Shown here one piece after another: positions 55,161-63,395 of a stretch of DNA of 64,000 bases. Made by a program: the position numbers and the translations under genes. The notes under the pieces were generated by a model. It was not told where the DNA came from and ran no database searches. It worked only from the letters and a program-made list of their open reading frames with translations. Numbering within the stretch: position 1 is the stretch's first letter; each line of letters opens with the position of its first letter. Source of the DNA: Haloplanus natans DSM 17983 (GTDB lineage Archaea; Halobacteriota; Halobacteria; Halobacteriales; Haloferacaceae); NCBI RefSeq assembly GCF_000427685.1, contig NZ_KE386573.1:1410938-1474937 (forward strand). Direction: 5' to 3'.

Positions 55161-55290
55161 AGCGTCCCGACGGAGTCCAACGCGAGTGAATACGAGCATG
55201 GGGCACGTCGGGGCCGACCGAAGGGAGCGTCCCGACGGAGTCCAACGCGAGTGAATACGAGCATGGGGCACGTCGGGGCCGACCGAAGGG
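55161..55290. repeat. two 65-base tandem repeats carrying a tRNA 3' end
   Basis: AGCGTCCCGACGGA recurs at 55161, 55226 and 55291, with a 65-base period; the third is the 3' end of tRNA-Arg(CCG). The two full units are virtually identical and also hold GTGAATACGAGCATGGGGCA and CGGGGCCGACCGAAGGG. On the tRNA strand the units follow the tRNA end, as if the 3' end plus trailer had been copied twice. The 5' part of the gap (54989-55160) holds no gene. Confidence 0.8.
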
Positions 55291-55292
55291 AG

Positions 55293-55365
55293 CGTCCCGA
55301 CGGAGATTCGAACTCCGGTCCCTGGCTCCGGAAGCCAAGAGGATAGTCCACTACCCTATCGGGAC
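55293..55365 (-). tRNA. tRNA-Arg (anticodon CCG)
   Basis: On the minus strand a 73-base cloverleaf forms: acceptor GTCCCGA/TCGGGAC with discriminator G, anticodon stem TTGGC/GCCAG around loop TTCCGGA (anticodon CCG, reading CGG), and T-arm CGGAG-TTCGAAT-CTCCG. No CCA is encoded. It is divergent from argS, the gene for the synthetase that charges it. Confidence 0.93.
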
Positions 55366-55392
55366 ACGCGGTCCGAAGTTGGCCGGAACGAC

Positions 55393-55404
55393 GTATATAT
55401 GTAT
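55393..55404. promoter_or_regulatory. TATA-like element upstream of tRNA-Arg(CCG)
   Basis: GTATATATGTAT lies about 30 bases upstream of the tRNA on the minus strand, a good position for its TATA box. argS probably uses the separate GGTTTATGC near 55466-55474, about 30 bases before its ATG. Confidence 0.55.
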
Positions 55405-55502
55405 TGATCGCGGTTCCCCCGTCCCGGGGTGTCGGCAGTACGCCCGTCAGCGACAGCGTGTAGTGAGGTTTATGCGGGCGTAGGGGCGAGAACGGGACAA
55501 GA

Positions 55503-57401
55503 ATGCTTGCATCTGCGAGGCGCGGGCTCGTCGAGGGGCTCCGCGCTGCCGTCGGCGAGGCGGGCTACGATCACGATGTCGACCCAACGGATATCGAACT
55601 GGAGGCGTTCGACGACGAGGAGAAAGGGGAGTTCTCCGCCGCGGTGTCTTTCGCCATCGCCGCCGACGCCGGCGAGAACCCGACCCTCGTCGCGGAGTCC
55701 ATCGCCGAGGCCCACCGCGCATACGGCCTTCCCGACGGCGTGGCCGCCGTCACCGTCGAGAACGGACACGTCAACTACCACCTCGATCCGGAGCGGATGG
55801 CGGGCCTGACGCTCGGCGAAATCGACGCCGACGGGGCGTCGTACGGGTCGCGCGACCTGCCGGCGCCGGACCGGATCATCGCGGATGTCTCCTCGCCGAA
55901 CATCGCCAAACCCCTCCACGTCGGCCACCTCCGCAACACCATCCTCAGCGACGCGCTGATGAACATCCTGGAGGTGCGCGGCCACGACGTGACCCGCGAC
56001 AACCACCTCGGCGACTGGGGGACCCAGTTCGGCAACCTCCTCCACGAGTACGTCGAGTACGGGGACAGGGAGGCCTTCGAGGCCGACCCCATCGCCCACC
56101 TGCTCGATCTCTACCAGCAGTTCGAGCGACGCGACGGTATGCTGGAGGACGTAGCGGAGTTCGGCGCCCTGACCGACGAGTTCGAGGCCGCCATCGCCGA
56201 GGAACGCACGTACCACACCGACGACGGCAAGGCGTGGTTCGCACGGTTGGAGGAGGGAGACCCCGAGGCGGTCGACCTGTGGGAGGGGTTCCGCGAGGCG
56301 AGCATCGAGCGCTTCGAGGGCATCTACGCCGAACTCGGCGTCGATTTCGACTGCTGGCTCGGCGAGAGCTTCTACGCCCGCGAGGGGTGGAACGACGTGG
56401 TGATCGAGACGGCCCTCGAGAACGACGTGGCCATGCGCGGCCCGGACGACTCGGTGTTCATCCCCATCTACGACGACGACTACGACGACGCGGGCGACCC
56501 GGACGCGGCCGACGTGGACGGCTCGCTCGACCGCGCCCGCGAGATGCTGGAGGAGGCCGAAAGCGTCGAGGACGCCGACTTCGACGCCTTCTACATCGTC
56601 AAGTCGGACGGCTCGACGGTGTACGGCACCCGGGATCTGGCGACCATCGAGTACCGGACCCGGGAGTTCGACGCCGACCAGTCGGTGTACGTCGTCGCCA
56701 GCGAGCAGAACCGCTACTTCCAGCAGTTGTTCGTCGCGGCACGGAAGATGGGCTACGCCGACGTCCGTCTCGAACACGTCGACTACGGGATGATCAGTCT
56801 GCCCGAGGGGAGCATGTCGACCCGCGGCGGGCAGATCGTCACCGTCCGGGAGGTGCTCGACGCGGCCCGCGACCGCGCCCGCGACATCGTCCGCGAGAAG
56901 GGGCGCAACGTCGCCGACGACGAGGTGGACGCCATCGCACGGAAGATCGCGCTCGCGACGGTAAAATACGGGATGGTCGGTGCCAACCGGGGCAAGGACA
57001 TCACGTTCGACATCGACGAAGCGGTGTCGCTGGAGGGCGACACGGGGCCGTACGTCCAGTACGCGACGACCCGGGCCTACAGCATCCTCGATTCGGCGTC
57101 GAGGGTTCCCCCGGTCGACGACATCGACGCCTCGGCGTTCAACGACACGGACTACGACCTGATCTACCATCTCGGGCGCTACCCGATCGTTCTGGACCGC
57201 TGCGAGGAGCGATACGACGCGGCGCCGCTCGCCCACTACCTCCTCGAACTCGCGCACGTCTTCAACTCATTCTACCACAAAAACCGGGTGCTCGACTCGG
57301 AATCGGCGGCCGCGGAGCGTCTCGTCCTGACCGACGCCACCGCACAGGTGTTCGAGAACGGCCTCGATTTGCTGGGCATCGAGACGCTCGCGGAGATGTA
57401 G
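55503..57401 (+). CDS. argS: arginyl-tRNA synthetase
   Basis: This 632-residue class I synthetase charges tRNA-Arg. It has an acidic N-terminal Add-1-like domain, the HIGH motif in SSPNIAKPLHVGHLRNTILSD (about 138-158), ENxxxRxGG-like RDNHLGDWGTQFGNLL, and the modified KMSKS region GSMSTRGGQIVTV. The C-terminal anticodon-binding domain ends FYHKNRVLDSE and later RLVLTDATAQVFENGLDLLGIE. Length is within the archaeal range. It is essential and divergent from a tRNA-Arg gene. Confidence 0.95.
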   Translation: MLASARRGLVEGLRAAVGEAGYDHDVDPTDIELEAFDDEEKGEFSAAVSFAIAADAGENPTLVAESIAEAHRAYGLPDGVAAVTVENGHVNYHLDPERMAGLTLGEIDADGASYGSRDLPAPDRIIADVSSPNIAKPLHVGHLRNTILSDALMNILEVRGHDVTRDNHLGDWGTQFGNLLHEYVEYGDREAFEADPIAHLLDLYQQFERRDGMLEDVAEFGALTDEFEAAIAEERTYHTDDGKAWFARLEEGDPEAVDLWEGFREASIERFEGIYAELGVDFDCWLGESFYAREGWNDVVIETALENDVAMRGPDDSVFIPIYDDDYDDAGDPDAADVDGSLDRAREMLEEAESVEDADFDAFYIVKSDGSTVYGTRDLATIEYRTREFDADQSVYVVASEQNRYFQQLFVAARKMGYADVRLEHVDYGMISLPEGSMSTRGGQIVTVREVLDAARDRARDIVREKGRNVADDEVDAIARKIALATVKYGMVGANRGKDITFDIDEAVSLEGDTGPYVQYATTRAYSILDSASRVPPVDDIDASAFNDTDYDLIYHLGRYPIVLDRCEERYDAAPLAHYLLELAHVFNSFYHKNRVLDSESAAAERLVLTDATAQVFENGLDLLGIETLAEM

Positions 57402-57405
57402 CGGT

Positions 57406-57963
57406 GTGGGCCGACGCGACGCGGCCCTCGTCTCGTTGTGTCTGCTCGCCGTGAGCGCCGGCTGTCTCGGCGGCGGCGTGGACACGACGGCGCCGACGCC
57501 GACGCCGGGGGCCGAGGTCACCGTCCGCGTGACCGATGTGGTCGACGGTGACACCGTCGACGTGCGTTTCCCCGGCGGCCGCGCGGACACGGTGCGACTC
57601 CTTGGAGTCGACACGCCGGAGGTCCGCGCCGAGAACGACCCCGCGGAGTTCGAGGGCGTGCCCGACACCGAGGCGGGGCGGTCCTGTCTGCGCCGGCACG
57701 GCGAACGGGCAAGCGCCTTCGCCGTTTCCCGCCTCGCCGACCGCAGGGTGACGCTCCGCTTCGACGCCGCCGCAGGACGACGGGGCGGCTACGACCGACT
57801 CCTCGCGTACGTCGTCGTCGACGGCGACTCGTTCAACGCCGCGCTCCTCGAACGCGGGCACGCCCGCCTCTACGACTCGTCGTTCCGCGAACGCGACCGC
57901 TACGCGGCGCTCGAACGCGAGGCACGCGAGGCGGGACGCGGCGTCTGGACCTGTGCCCGCTGA
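57406..57963 (+). CDS. secreted thermonuclease-like lipoprotein
   Basis: This 185-residue staphylococcal-nuclease-family protein starts at GTG 57406, four bases after argS. An N-terminal signal LVSLCLLAVSAGC gives a lipobox-like Cys and is followed by a Thr/Pro linker. The nuclease core has VVDGDTVDVRFPGGRADTVRLLGVDTPEV (Ca-binding Asp and catalytic Arg), GERASAFAVSRL and GYDRLLAYVVVDGDSFNAALLERGHARLY. It likely degrades extracellular DNA for nutrition. Confidence 0.88.
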   Translation: MGRRDAALVSLCLLAVSAGCLGGGVDTTAPTPTPGAEVTVRVTDVVDGDTVDVRFPGGRADTVRLLGVDTPEVRAENDPAEFEGVPDTEAGRSCLRRHGERASAFAVSRLADRRVTLRFDAAAGRRGGYDRLLAYVVVDGDSFNAALLERGHARLYDSSFRERDRYAALEREAREAGRGVWTCAR

Positions 57964-58168
57964 AGGGAATGGGGGTGGTGGAGCGTGTGACCTCTGCATG
58001 TGATACGTTCTCAATACACATGAGTTTCGTGGCAAAAAGATTACTATCGGGCATTTACAAAGACTTTAGTATAACCGGAGAATATCCGATAGCGAGAATG
58101 ACACCCACAGGGCTCCGGGCGGACGTAGCGGCGCACGGACGGACGAGGTGGGGGAGGGCGGCGGGACG

Positions 58169-58795
58169 ATGACGGCGACCAAGTCCGGTCTCGCCGGGCA
58201 GTTGGCGGTGGTCGCCGGCTTCGAGAACCCGCAGGCCGCCCTCGAACAGTATCCGACGCCGCCGGAACTCGCGGCCCACGTCGTCCACGTCGCCGACCTC
58301 AACGGCGACATCGAGGGGCGCACGGTCGTCGATCTGGGTGCGGGGACGGGTATGTTCACGCTCGGCGCCGCCCTCCGTGGGCCGAGGCGGTCGATCGGCG
58401 TCGAGATCGACCGCGGCGCGCTGGATACTGCCCGCGAGAACCGGCGACGGGTCGGCACCCGGACGGCGATCCACTGGGTGCAGGCCGACGCGACGTGCGC
58501 GCCGCTGTGTCCCGACGGTCCCACGACGGTCGTGATGAACCCGCCGTTCGGCGCTCAGGACGGCAACGAACACGCCGACCGCGCCTTCCTCGTCACCGCC
58601 GCCGACATCGCGGATGTCTCCTACTCCGTCCACAACGCCGGGAGTCGGGAGTTCGTCGAGGCCTTCGCCGCCGACAACGGGGGCGAGGTGACCCACGCTT
58701 TCGCCGCGGAGTTCGACCTGCACCGGCAGTTCGACCACCACGCCGCCGACCGCAAGGAACTCGACACCGAAGTGTTCCGGATCGTCTGGGCCTAA
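58169..58795 (+). CDS. METTL5-like N6-adenine methyltransferase
   Basis: This 208-residue Rossmann methyltransferase has LEQYPTPPELAAHVVH, the SAM motif VVDLGAGTGMFTLGA, and catalytic NPPFGAQ. The last is typical of METTL5-type enzymes that methylate an adenine in small-subunit rRNA; FGAQ rather than FGTQ fits many archaea. I chose ATG 58169 over an upstream GTG that would add seven non-conserved residues. It is convergent with the rhomboid gene, overlapping by four bases. Confidence 0.82.
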   Translation: MTATKSGLAGQLAVVAGFENPQAALEQYPTPPELAAHVVHVADLNGDIEGRTVVDLGAGTGMFTLGAALRGPRRSIGVEIDRGALDTARENRRRVGTRTAIHWVQADATCAPLCPDGPTTVVMNPPFGAQDGNEHADRAFLVTAADIADVSYSVHNAGSREFVEAFAADNGGEVTHAFAAEFDLHRQFDHHAADRKELDTEVFRIVWA

Positions 58796-60456
58796 TTGTA
58801 CGTCTCCGCGCGGGCGACGCGGACCCGCGTCGCGCCGGTGATCGCGTATAGGCCTCGTTCGGAGTTGATGAAGTCCAAACCACCGACCGACGCCGTCCCG
58901 TTGACCGCGGGGATGGGGGCCGTATCGGATCGGTTCTGCACCGAGACGTTGATCCGGAACCCCTCGGGCGTGGCCTCGATGGAGACGTTTCGACCGGCAA
59001 CGACGGGGTCGGCCTGCACGGGGTCGGACGCGTACGCCGTCACGTTTCGCTCGCCGTAGACGAGGTTGACTTTGTAGACGGTGCCGCCGCCGATGGCGCT
59101 CCACCCGCGTCGCTCGACCCGGACCGTCTCCCGCCAGCCGACCCCGCCGAGACGCACCGTCGTCGTCCCGGCGAAGTTGAGTCGACCCTTCGAGACGGCG
59201 GTCAACCAGATGCCGCGCTCGCGGTTCCGGACGATCACCCCCGAAGTGTTGACCTGCGTCGTTTCGCCGAACGCCTCCACGTCGACGACCGACACCATCC
59301 CGTTGGGCACGTTCTCGGCGTACGTCACCTCGTAGCCGCGCACCTCGATCGGGTCGCCGTCGCCGGGCAGGTCGCCGCTCGCCGTCGTGGTCAGGTTGAT
59401 GGGGACGGCGGGACCGGCGAGCGCCGCCGTACAGAGCAGGAGGACCGTCGCGCCGACCTGCCAGCGGGGGACGGCGCGGACGGCGTCGGGGTCGTCGGGC
59501 GTCGGGATCAGCGGCCGATCCGACGCGACAACCGTCGCGGCCACCAGCGTCGCGAGCGACACCACGAGCGCGACCCCGGCGGCACGGTAGAGGACGTACG
59601 TCTCGCCGCCGCGGTACCAGTACACGGCCCAGAGTGACTGTGCGATACTGAACAGGACGACCCCGACCACCAGTCGCGCCGCCGAGGGGCGCTCGTCGCC
59701 GCGAGCGCGGATCAGCCACGTCCCGAGGAGGACGCCCGCGAGGAGGCCGATGGCGTGGCCTTGGATCGCGATATCGGCCCACCACGGCGAGAAGTACGAC
59801 GGCCCGGCGCTCGTCGAGACGGTCGGCTGTCGGAGCGCGCCGTAGAGCGTGCGGAGGGCGTTACCGGCGGTGACCGCGACGACCGTTGCGATGGGGTACC
59901 GCACCAGTGCGAAGCCGGCGAACGCGAAGACGACACCCGAGAACCCGATGACCGGGCCGAGGGCAAAGATGGCGGTAAAGAGGCCGACGCAGACGACGGC
60001 GGCCGGGAAGACGACCAGCGCCCGCACGTACGGGTTCGTCAGCGGCGAGGTGAACGTCTGGACACCACGTCTCCGCGGGTAGTGTCCCCACGCGTACTCG
60101 GCGATGGGAGCGAGGACGAGTGTCCCGACGAGATTGCCGATCAGGTGGCCGGCACCGGAGTGTGAAAAGGCCGCCGTCGCCATCCCCAGCGGGTAGAAGT
60201 ACGACCACGCACGGAAGGGGATCGTGACCGGGGCGTACCAGTTGGCCCATCCGCCCTGGACGAACAGGTAGACGGCGAGGACGCCGGCGACGGAGACGAG
60301 CGTCCCCCACGGAACGCCGGCGACGAACCGCGAGCGGAGCCGTCGCCCCCAGCGACCCCGGGGTCGATCGAGGACGACGACCGCTACGAAGGCGACCAGA
60401 ACCGACGAGAGGATCGCTAGCCGAAAGAGCGTCGCCGCGTCGGGAAGGCCGGGCAT
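58792..60456 (-). CDS. rhomboid family intramembrane serine protease
   Basis: This 554-residue membrane protein contains the rhomboid core: FSHSGAGHLIGNLVGTLVLAPI, the GFSGVVFAF active-site motif (catalytic Ser in GxSG) and AIQGHAIGLLAGVLLG (catalytic His). About eight to ten helices precede an outer domain (about 360-554) of beta character with Asn sequons, ending RVARAETYN. The large C-terminal domain makes it longer than typical 200-300 residue rhomboids. Substrate unknown. Confidence 0.88.
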   Translation of the reverse strand: MPGLPDAATLFRLAILSSVLVAFVAVVVLDRPRGRWGRRLRSRFVAGVPWGTLVSVAGVLAVYLFVQGGWANWYAPVTIPFRAWSYFYPLGMATAAFSHSGAGHLIGNLVGTLVLAPIAEYAWGHYPRRRGVQTFTSPLTNPYVRALVVFPAAVVCVGLFTAIFALGPVIGFSGVVFAFAGFALVRYPIATVVAVTAGNALRTLYGALRQPTVSTSAGPSYFSPWWADIAIQGHAIGLLAGVLLGTWLIRARGDERPSAARLVVGVVLFSIAQSLWAVYWYRGGETYVLYRAAGVALVVSLATLVAATVVASDRPLIPTPDDPDAVRAVPRWQVGATVLLLCTAALAGPAVPINLTTTASGDLPGDGDPIEVRGYEVTYAENVPNGMVSVVDVEAFGETTQVNTSGVIVRNRERGIWLTAVSKGRLNFAGTTTVRLGGVGWRETVRVERRGWSAIGGGTVYKVNLVYGERNVTAYASDPVQADPVVAGRNVSIEATPEGFRINVSVQNRSDTAPIPAVNGTASVGGLDFINSERGLYAITGATRVRVARAETYN

Positions 60457-60549
60457 ACCACCCGTTCACGGGCCACCGGTAATGAATCCGACGGGCCGGA
60501 CGGTGCGACCGCCCGCAGGTCCGTTCGGGGGAGTCCGTCGAGTCGCCGT

Positions 60550-60828
60550 TTAGAGCTTGTTTTCGGCGTCCTCGGCGAGTTCGGCCATCCGTTTGCCGAC
60601 CCGGCCGGCGTCGGAGAACTCGTCTTCGCTCATCGCCGTCGCGAGTGCGTTGCCGAGGACGAACACCGCGTGTTTGTGCTCGCTTTTCGACTTGTGGACG
60701 TGCGAGGGGTCGACGCTCAGGGATTCGTAGGGGTCGAAGATGCTGTCGTCGACCGACTCCTGGCTCCGGAAGTAGTTCATGATCGTCACCATCTGTTCGT
60801 GCAGTTCGAGGAGTTCTTCCTTGTGCAT
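60550..60828 (-). CDS. UPF0058 family protein
   Basis: This 92-residue soluble, helical protein is MHKEELLELHEQMVTIMNYF followed by VHKSKSEHKHAVFVLGNALATAM, the hallmark of the archaeal UPF0058 family. Function is unknown. It appears monocistronic. Confidence 0.85.
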   Translation of the reverse strand: MHKEELLELHEQMVTIMNYFRSQESVDDSIFDPYESLSVDPSHVHKSKSEHKHAVFVLGNALATAMSEDEFSDAGRVGKRMAELAEDAENKL

Positions 60829-60972
60829 ACGTCCGCCTACGGACGTAGCCCGGTTAAGGATTATTGCGTCGGTCTGGCATGGTGACTGTCGGATGACGTG
60901 TTCGAGTGACCTCTATCCGTGTGTCAGTTCCGGTCCTCGCTACCCACCGTCGCCGGCCAACGACCCGTCTCA

Positions 60973-61040
60973 TAGTGGTTTATTGGAAGTCAGTACCGGT
61001 GGGTCGCCGGCCCACCGGTACCCAGTTACAATAAACACTA
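60973..61040. mobile_element. MITE-like hairpin element, copy 4 (short)
   Basis: This 68-base form has ends TAGTGGTTTATTGG and ACAATAAACACTA and a compact core TACCGGTGGGTCGCC-GGCCCACCGGTA. It is flanked by TCA on both sides (60970-60972, 61041-61043); the right one is the TGA stop of the minus-strand gene at 61041. The loop region present in the 80-base copies is shortened. Confidence 0.75.
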
Positions 61041-61253
61041 TCAAAAGACGTACTCGTCCTCGTGACCCATCATGCCCTCGTCCTCGAACCCCGGCTCCTC
61101 CTCTTCTATCGGTCCGCTCGTTTTGTACGCGCGCAGCCCGGTCGAGAGCAGTTCTTGAATCGCCTCCTCCCGATTCACGAACTCACCCTGCTCGATCAAC
61201 TGGGCAATCTGCATCTCCAGGTGTTCCGGGACGGTTATTTCCACGTTCGGCAT
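61041..61253 (-). CDS. ribbon-helix-helix (CopG-like) protein
   Basis: This 70-residue protein starts MPNVEITVPEHLEMQIAQLIEQGEFVNREEAIQELLSTGLRAY, a ribbon-helix-helix DNA-binding fold, with an acidic tail rich in Glu and Met. I chose the Met at 61253, because further upstream is non-conserved. The upstream minus-strand sequence has a TTTAAATAC box. It probably regulates an unknown target. The gene's TGA stop is retained although a hairpin element inserted at it. Confidence 0.78.
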   Translation of the reverse strand: MPNVEITVPEHLEMQIAQLIEQGEFVNREEAIQELLSTGLRAYKTSGPIEEEEPGFEDEGMMGHEDEYVF

Positions 61254-61423
61254 TTGAACGCTCGACGGTTTGGAAGGGGCGTATTTAAATTCTGCGGGCC
61301 GGTTTCGGAATTCGATAACCAACAGTTCGATCGGACGAGTAAATTCCCCCCGAATACAAACTGGAGTTCGGGAATCGTGTAGCCGACCGACAGCCATACT
61401 TCGGTCGAACGTTCACGACAGGT

Positions 61424-62020
61424 ATGGACAGGGATGTCACGGACGTCTACCGGGAGTTCGGCGACGAGCGATTACCGCCGGGACAACACCGCACGGAGTC
61501 GTTTCCGGTGCTCTCGAAGGGCAATGTTCCGCGCGTCGAGCGCGAGGCGTGGACGCTCTCGGTCGGCGGTGCGGTCGAGACGCCGGTCACGCTCGACTGG
61601 GACGCGTTCACCGACCTCGGCGTCGAGACGCAGCGACAGGATTTCCACTGTGTCACCGGCTGGAGCAAGTTCGACTGCGCGTTCACCGGCGTACCCTTTA
61701 CCGCCATCGCGGACCACGTCGGCGTCGATTCGGACGCGGTCCACGTCATGTTCTCGGCCGCGGACGACTACACCACGGACCTCCCCCTCGACGCCTGCCG
61801 CCATCCCGGGACGCTTCTGGCGTTCGAGTTCGACGGCGACGCCCTCCCGCGGGACCACGGCGGCCCCGTTCGCGTCGTCACGCCCCACAAGTACGCCTAC
61901 AAGGGCGCGAAGTGGGTGACAGGTATCGAGTTCCTGACCGAACGGGAGCGCGGATTCTGGGAGCGTCGCGGCTACTCCGTCACCGCGAACCCGTGGCGCG
62001 AGGAGCGGTACGATAGTTAG
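61424..62020 (+). CDS. molybdopterin-dependent oxidoreductase (sulfite-oxidase family)
   Basis: This 198-residue protein is the Oxidored_molyb fold: FPVLSKGNVPRVEREAWTLSVGG opens, then DFHCVTGWSKFDCAFTGVPF with the Mo-ligating Cys, and GGPVRVVTPHKYAYKGAKWVTGIEFL. It resembles the MsrP/YedY catalytic subunit but lacks a Tat signal, so it appears cytoplasmic. Length is normal for the short archaeal forms. The substrate is unknown. Confidence 0.85.
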   Translation: MDRDVTDVYREFGDERLPPGQHRTESFPVLSKGNVPRVEREAWTLSVGGAVETPVTLDWDAFTDLGVETQRQDFHCVTGWSKFDCAFTGVPFTAIADHVGVDSDAVHVMFSAADDYTTDLPLDACRHPGTLLAFEFDGDALPRDHGGPVRVVTPHKYAYKGAKWVTGIEFLTERERGFWERRGYSVTANPWREERYDS

Positions 62021-62051
62021 GTAAAAGAGTGCGGCGCCCCGAGGAGGGGTA

Positions 62052-63395
62052 ATGGGTGTACCGCGAAGTGACGAGACGGGAACACGTCTCGTCAGTCGGT
62101 CGGTCCGGGTGTCGATCCCGACGCTCCGGGCCGTTCTCGACGCCATGCCCGCCCCGCGAACGTTCTGGACCGCCCCCGACGAGGCGACGGCCGTCGCCGG
62201 AGGTGCCGCCGCCACGCTCACCGCCAACGGCCGTGATCGGTTCGGGGCGATCAAGGAGGGCATCGACCGGGTGTTGCGCTCCGGTGACGTTCACGCCGGC
62301 ACCGAGGCCGCCTGTCCCCGCCTGTTCGGCGGCTTCGCCTTCCACGACGAGGGGACCGACGACGCCACCTGGGCGGGCTTTCCCGGCGCGCAGTTCGTCC
62401 TCCCGCGGGTGCAGGTCACCGACACCGACCGCGGGACGTGGCTGACCGTTAACGCCGTCGGCCCGGACGCGACTGCCGAGGCGGTCGAGGACCGTCTCGA
62501 CGCCGAACGGGAGCGCTTCGAGACGCTCGACGATCCCGCCCCCACGCCGGCTCCCGAAATCGTCTCCCGGACGCGCACGACCCCGCGGGAGTCGTGGCGT
62601 CGCTCCGTCGAGGCCGCCGTCTCCCGCATCCACGCCGGCGACCTGCGGAAAGTCGTCCTCGCGCAGGCGCTTGCAGTGACGCTCGACCACCCCCTCTCGG
62701 TTCCCGACGTACTCGCCCGACTCGGCGAAACCTACCCCGACTGCTATCGCTTCCTCGTCGAACCGACCGCGGGGAGCCCCGACCGCCCGGCCTTCTTCGG
62801 CGCGACGCCGGAGCGACTGGTCACCCGCCACGGCCGCACGGTGACGACGGACGCGCTGGCGGGCACCACCGGCCGCGGCGACACGCCCGCCGAGGACGAC
62901 TGGCTCGCGGAGGAACTGCTCGGCGACGAGAAAAACTGTCACGAACACGAACTCGTCGCGGAGACGATCCGCGAACAGCTCGCCCCCTTTGCGTCGTCGA
63001 TCTCCGCCGGCCAGCGCCGGGTCCGCCGGCTGGCGACGGTCCAGCATCTCTTCACTCCCATCACCGCCACCCTCGACAGCGACACGCACGTCCTCGATCT
63101 GGTCGAGGCGCTCCACCCGACACCCGCCGTCGGTGGCCTCCCGCCGGAGCGTGCGCTCGCGACCATCCGCGAGACGGAGCCGTTCGATCGGGGCTGGTAC
63201 GCCGCCCCGGTCGGCTGGATCGACGCCGCCGGCAACGGCACCTTCGCCGTCGCCATCCGCTCGGCGCTCGCCCGCGGGGGCGAGACCACCCTCTTTGCCG
63301 GCGTCGGCGTCGTCGCCGACTCCGATCCCGACCGCGAGTGGGACGAGGTACAGCTCAAATACCGGCCGATCCTCGACGAACTCGAACGCCGATGA
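62052..63395 (+). CDS. menF: isochorismate synthase MenF
   Basis: This 447-residue chorismate-utilising enzyme converts chorismate to isochorismate for menaquinone. Signature: SWRRSVEAAVSRIHAGDLRKVVLAQ, FFGATPERLV, then ALAGTTGRGDT, HEHELVAETI and HPTPAVGGLPPERAL, with IDAAGNGTFAVAIRSAL near the end. A GAGGAGGGG ribosome site precedes ATG 62052. Its stop overlaps the menD ATG (ATGA). It is the first gene of a men operon. Confidence 0.93.
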   Translation: MGVPRSDETGTRLVSRSVRVSIPTLRAVLDAMPAPRTFWTAPDEATAVAGGAAATLTANGRDRFGAIKEGIDRVLRSGDVHAGTEAACPRLFGGFAFHDEGTDDATWAGFPGAQFVLPRVQVTDTDRGTWLTVNAVGPDATAEAVEDRLDAERERFETLDDPAPTPAPEIVSRTRTTPRESWRRSVEAAVSRIHAGDLRKVVLAQALAVTLDHPLSVPDVLARLGETYPDCYRFLVEPTAGSPDRPAFFGATPERLVTRHGRTVTTDALAGTTGRGDTPAEDDWLAEELLGDEKNCHEHELVAETIREQLAPFASSISAGQRRVRRLATVQHLFTPITATLDSDTHVLDLVEALHPTPAVGGLPPERALATIRETEPFDRGWYAAPVGWIDAAGNGTFAVAIRSALARGGETTLFAGVGVVADSDPDREWDEVQLKYRPILDELERR

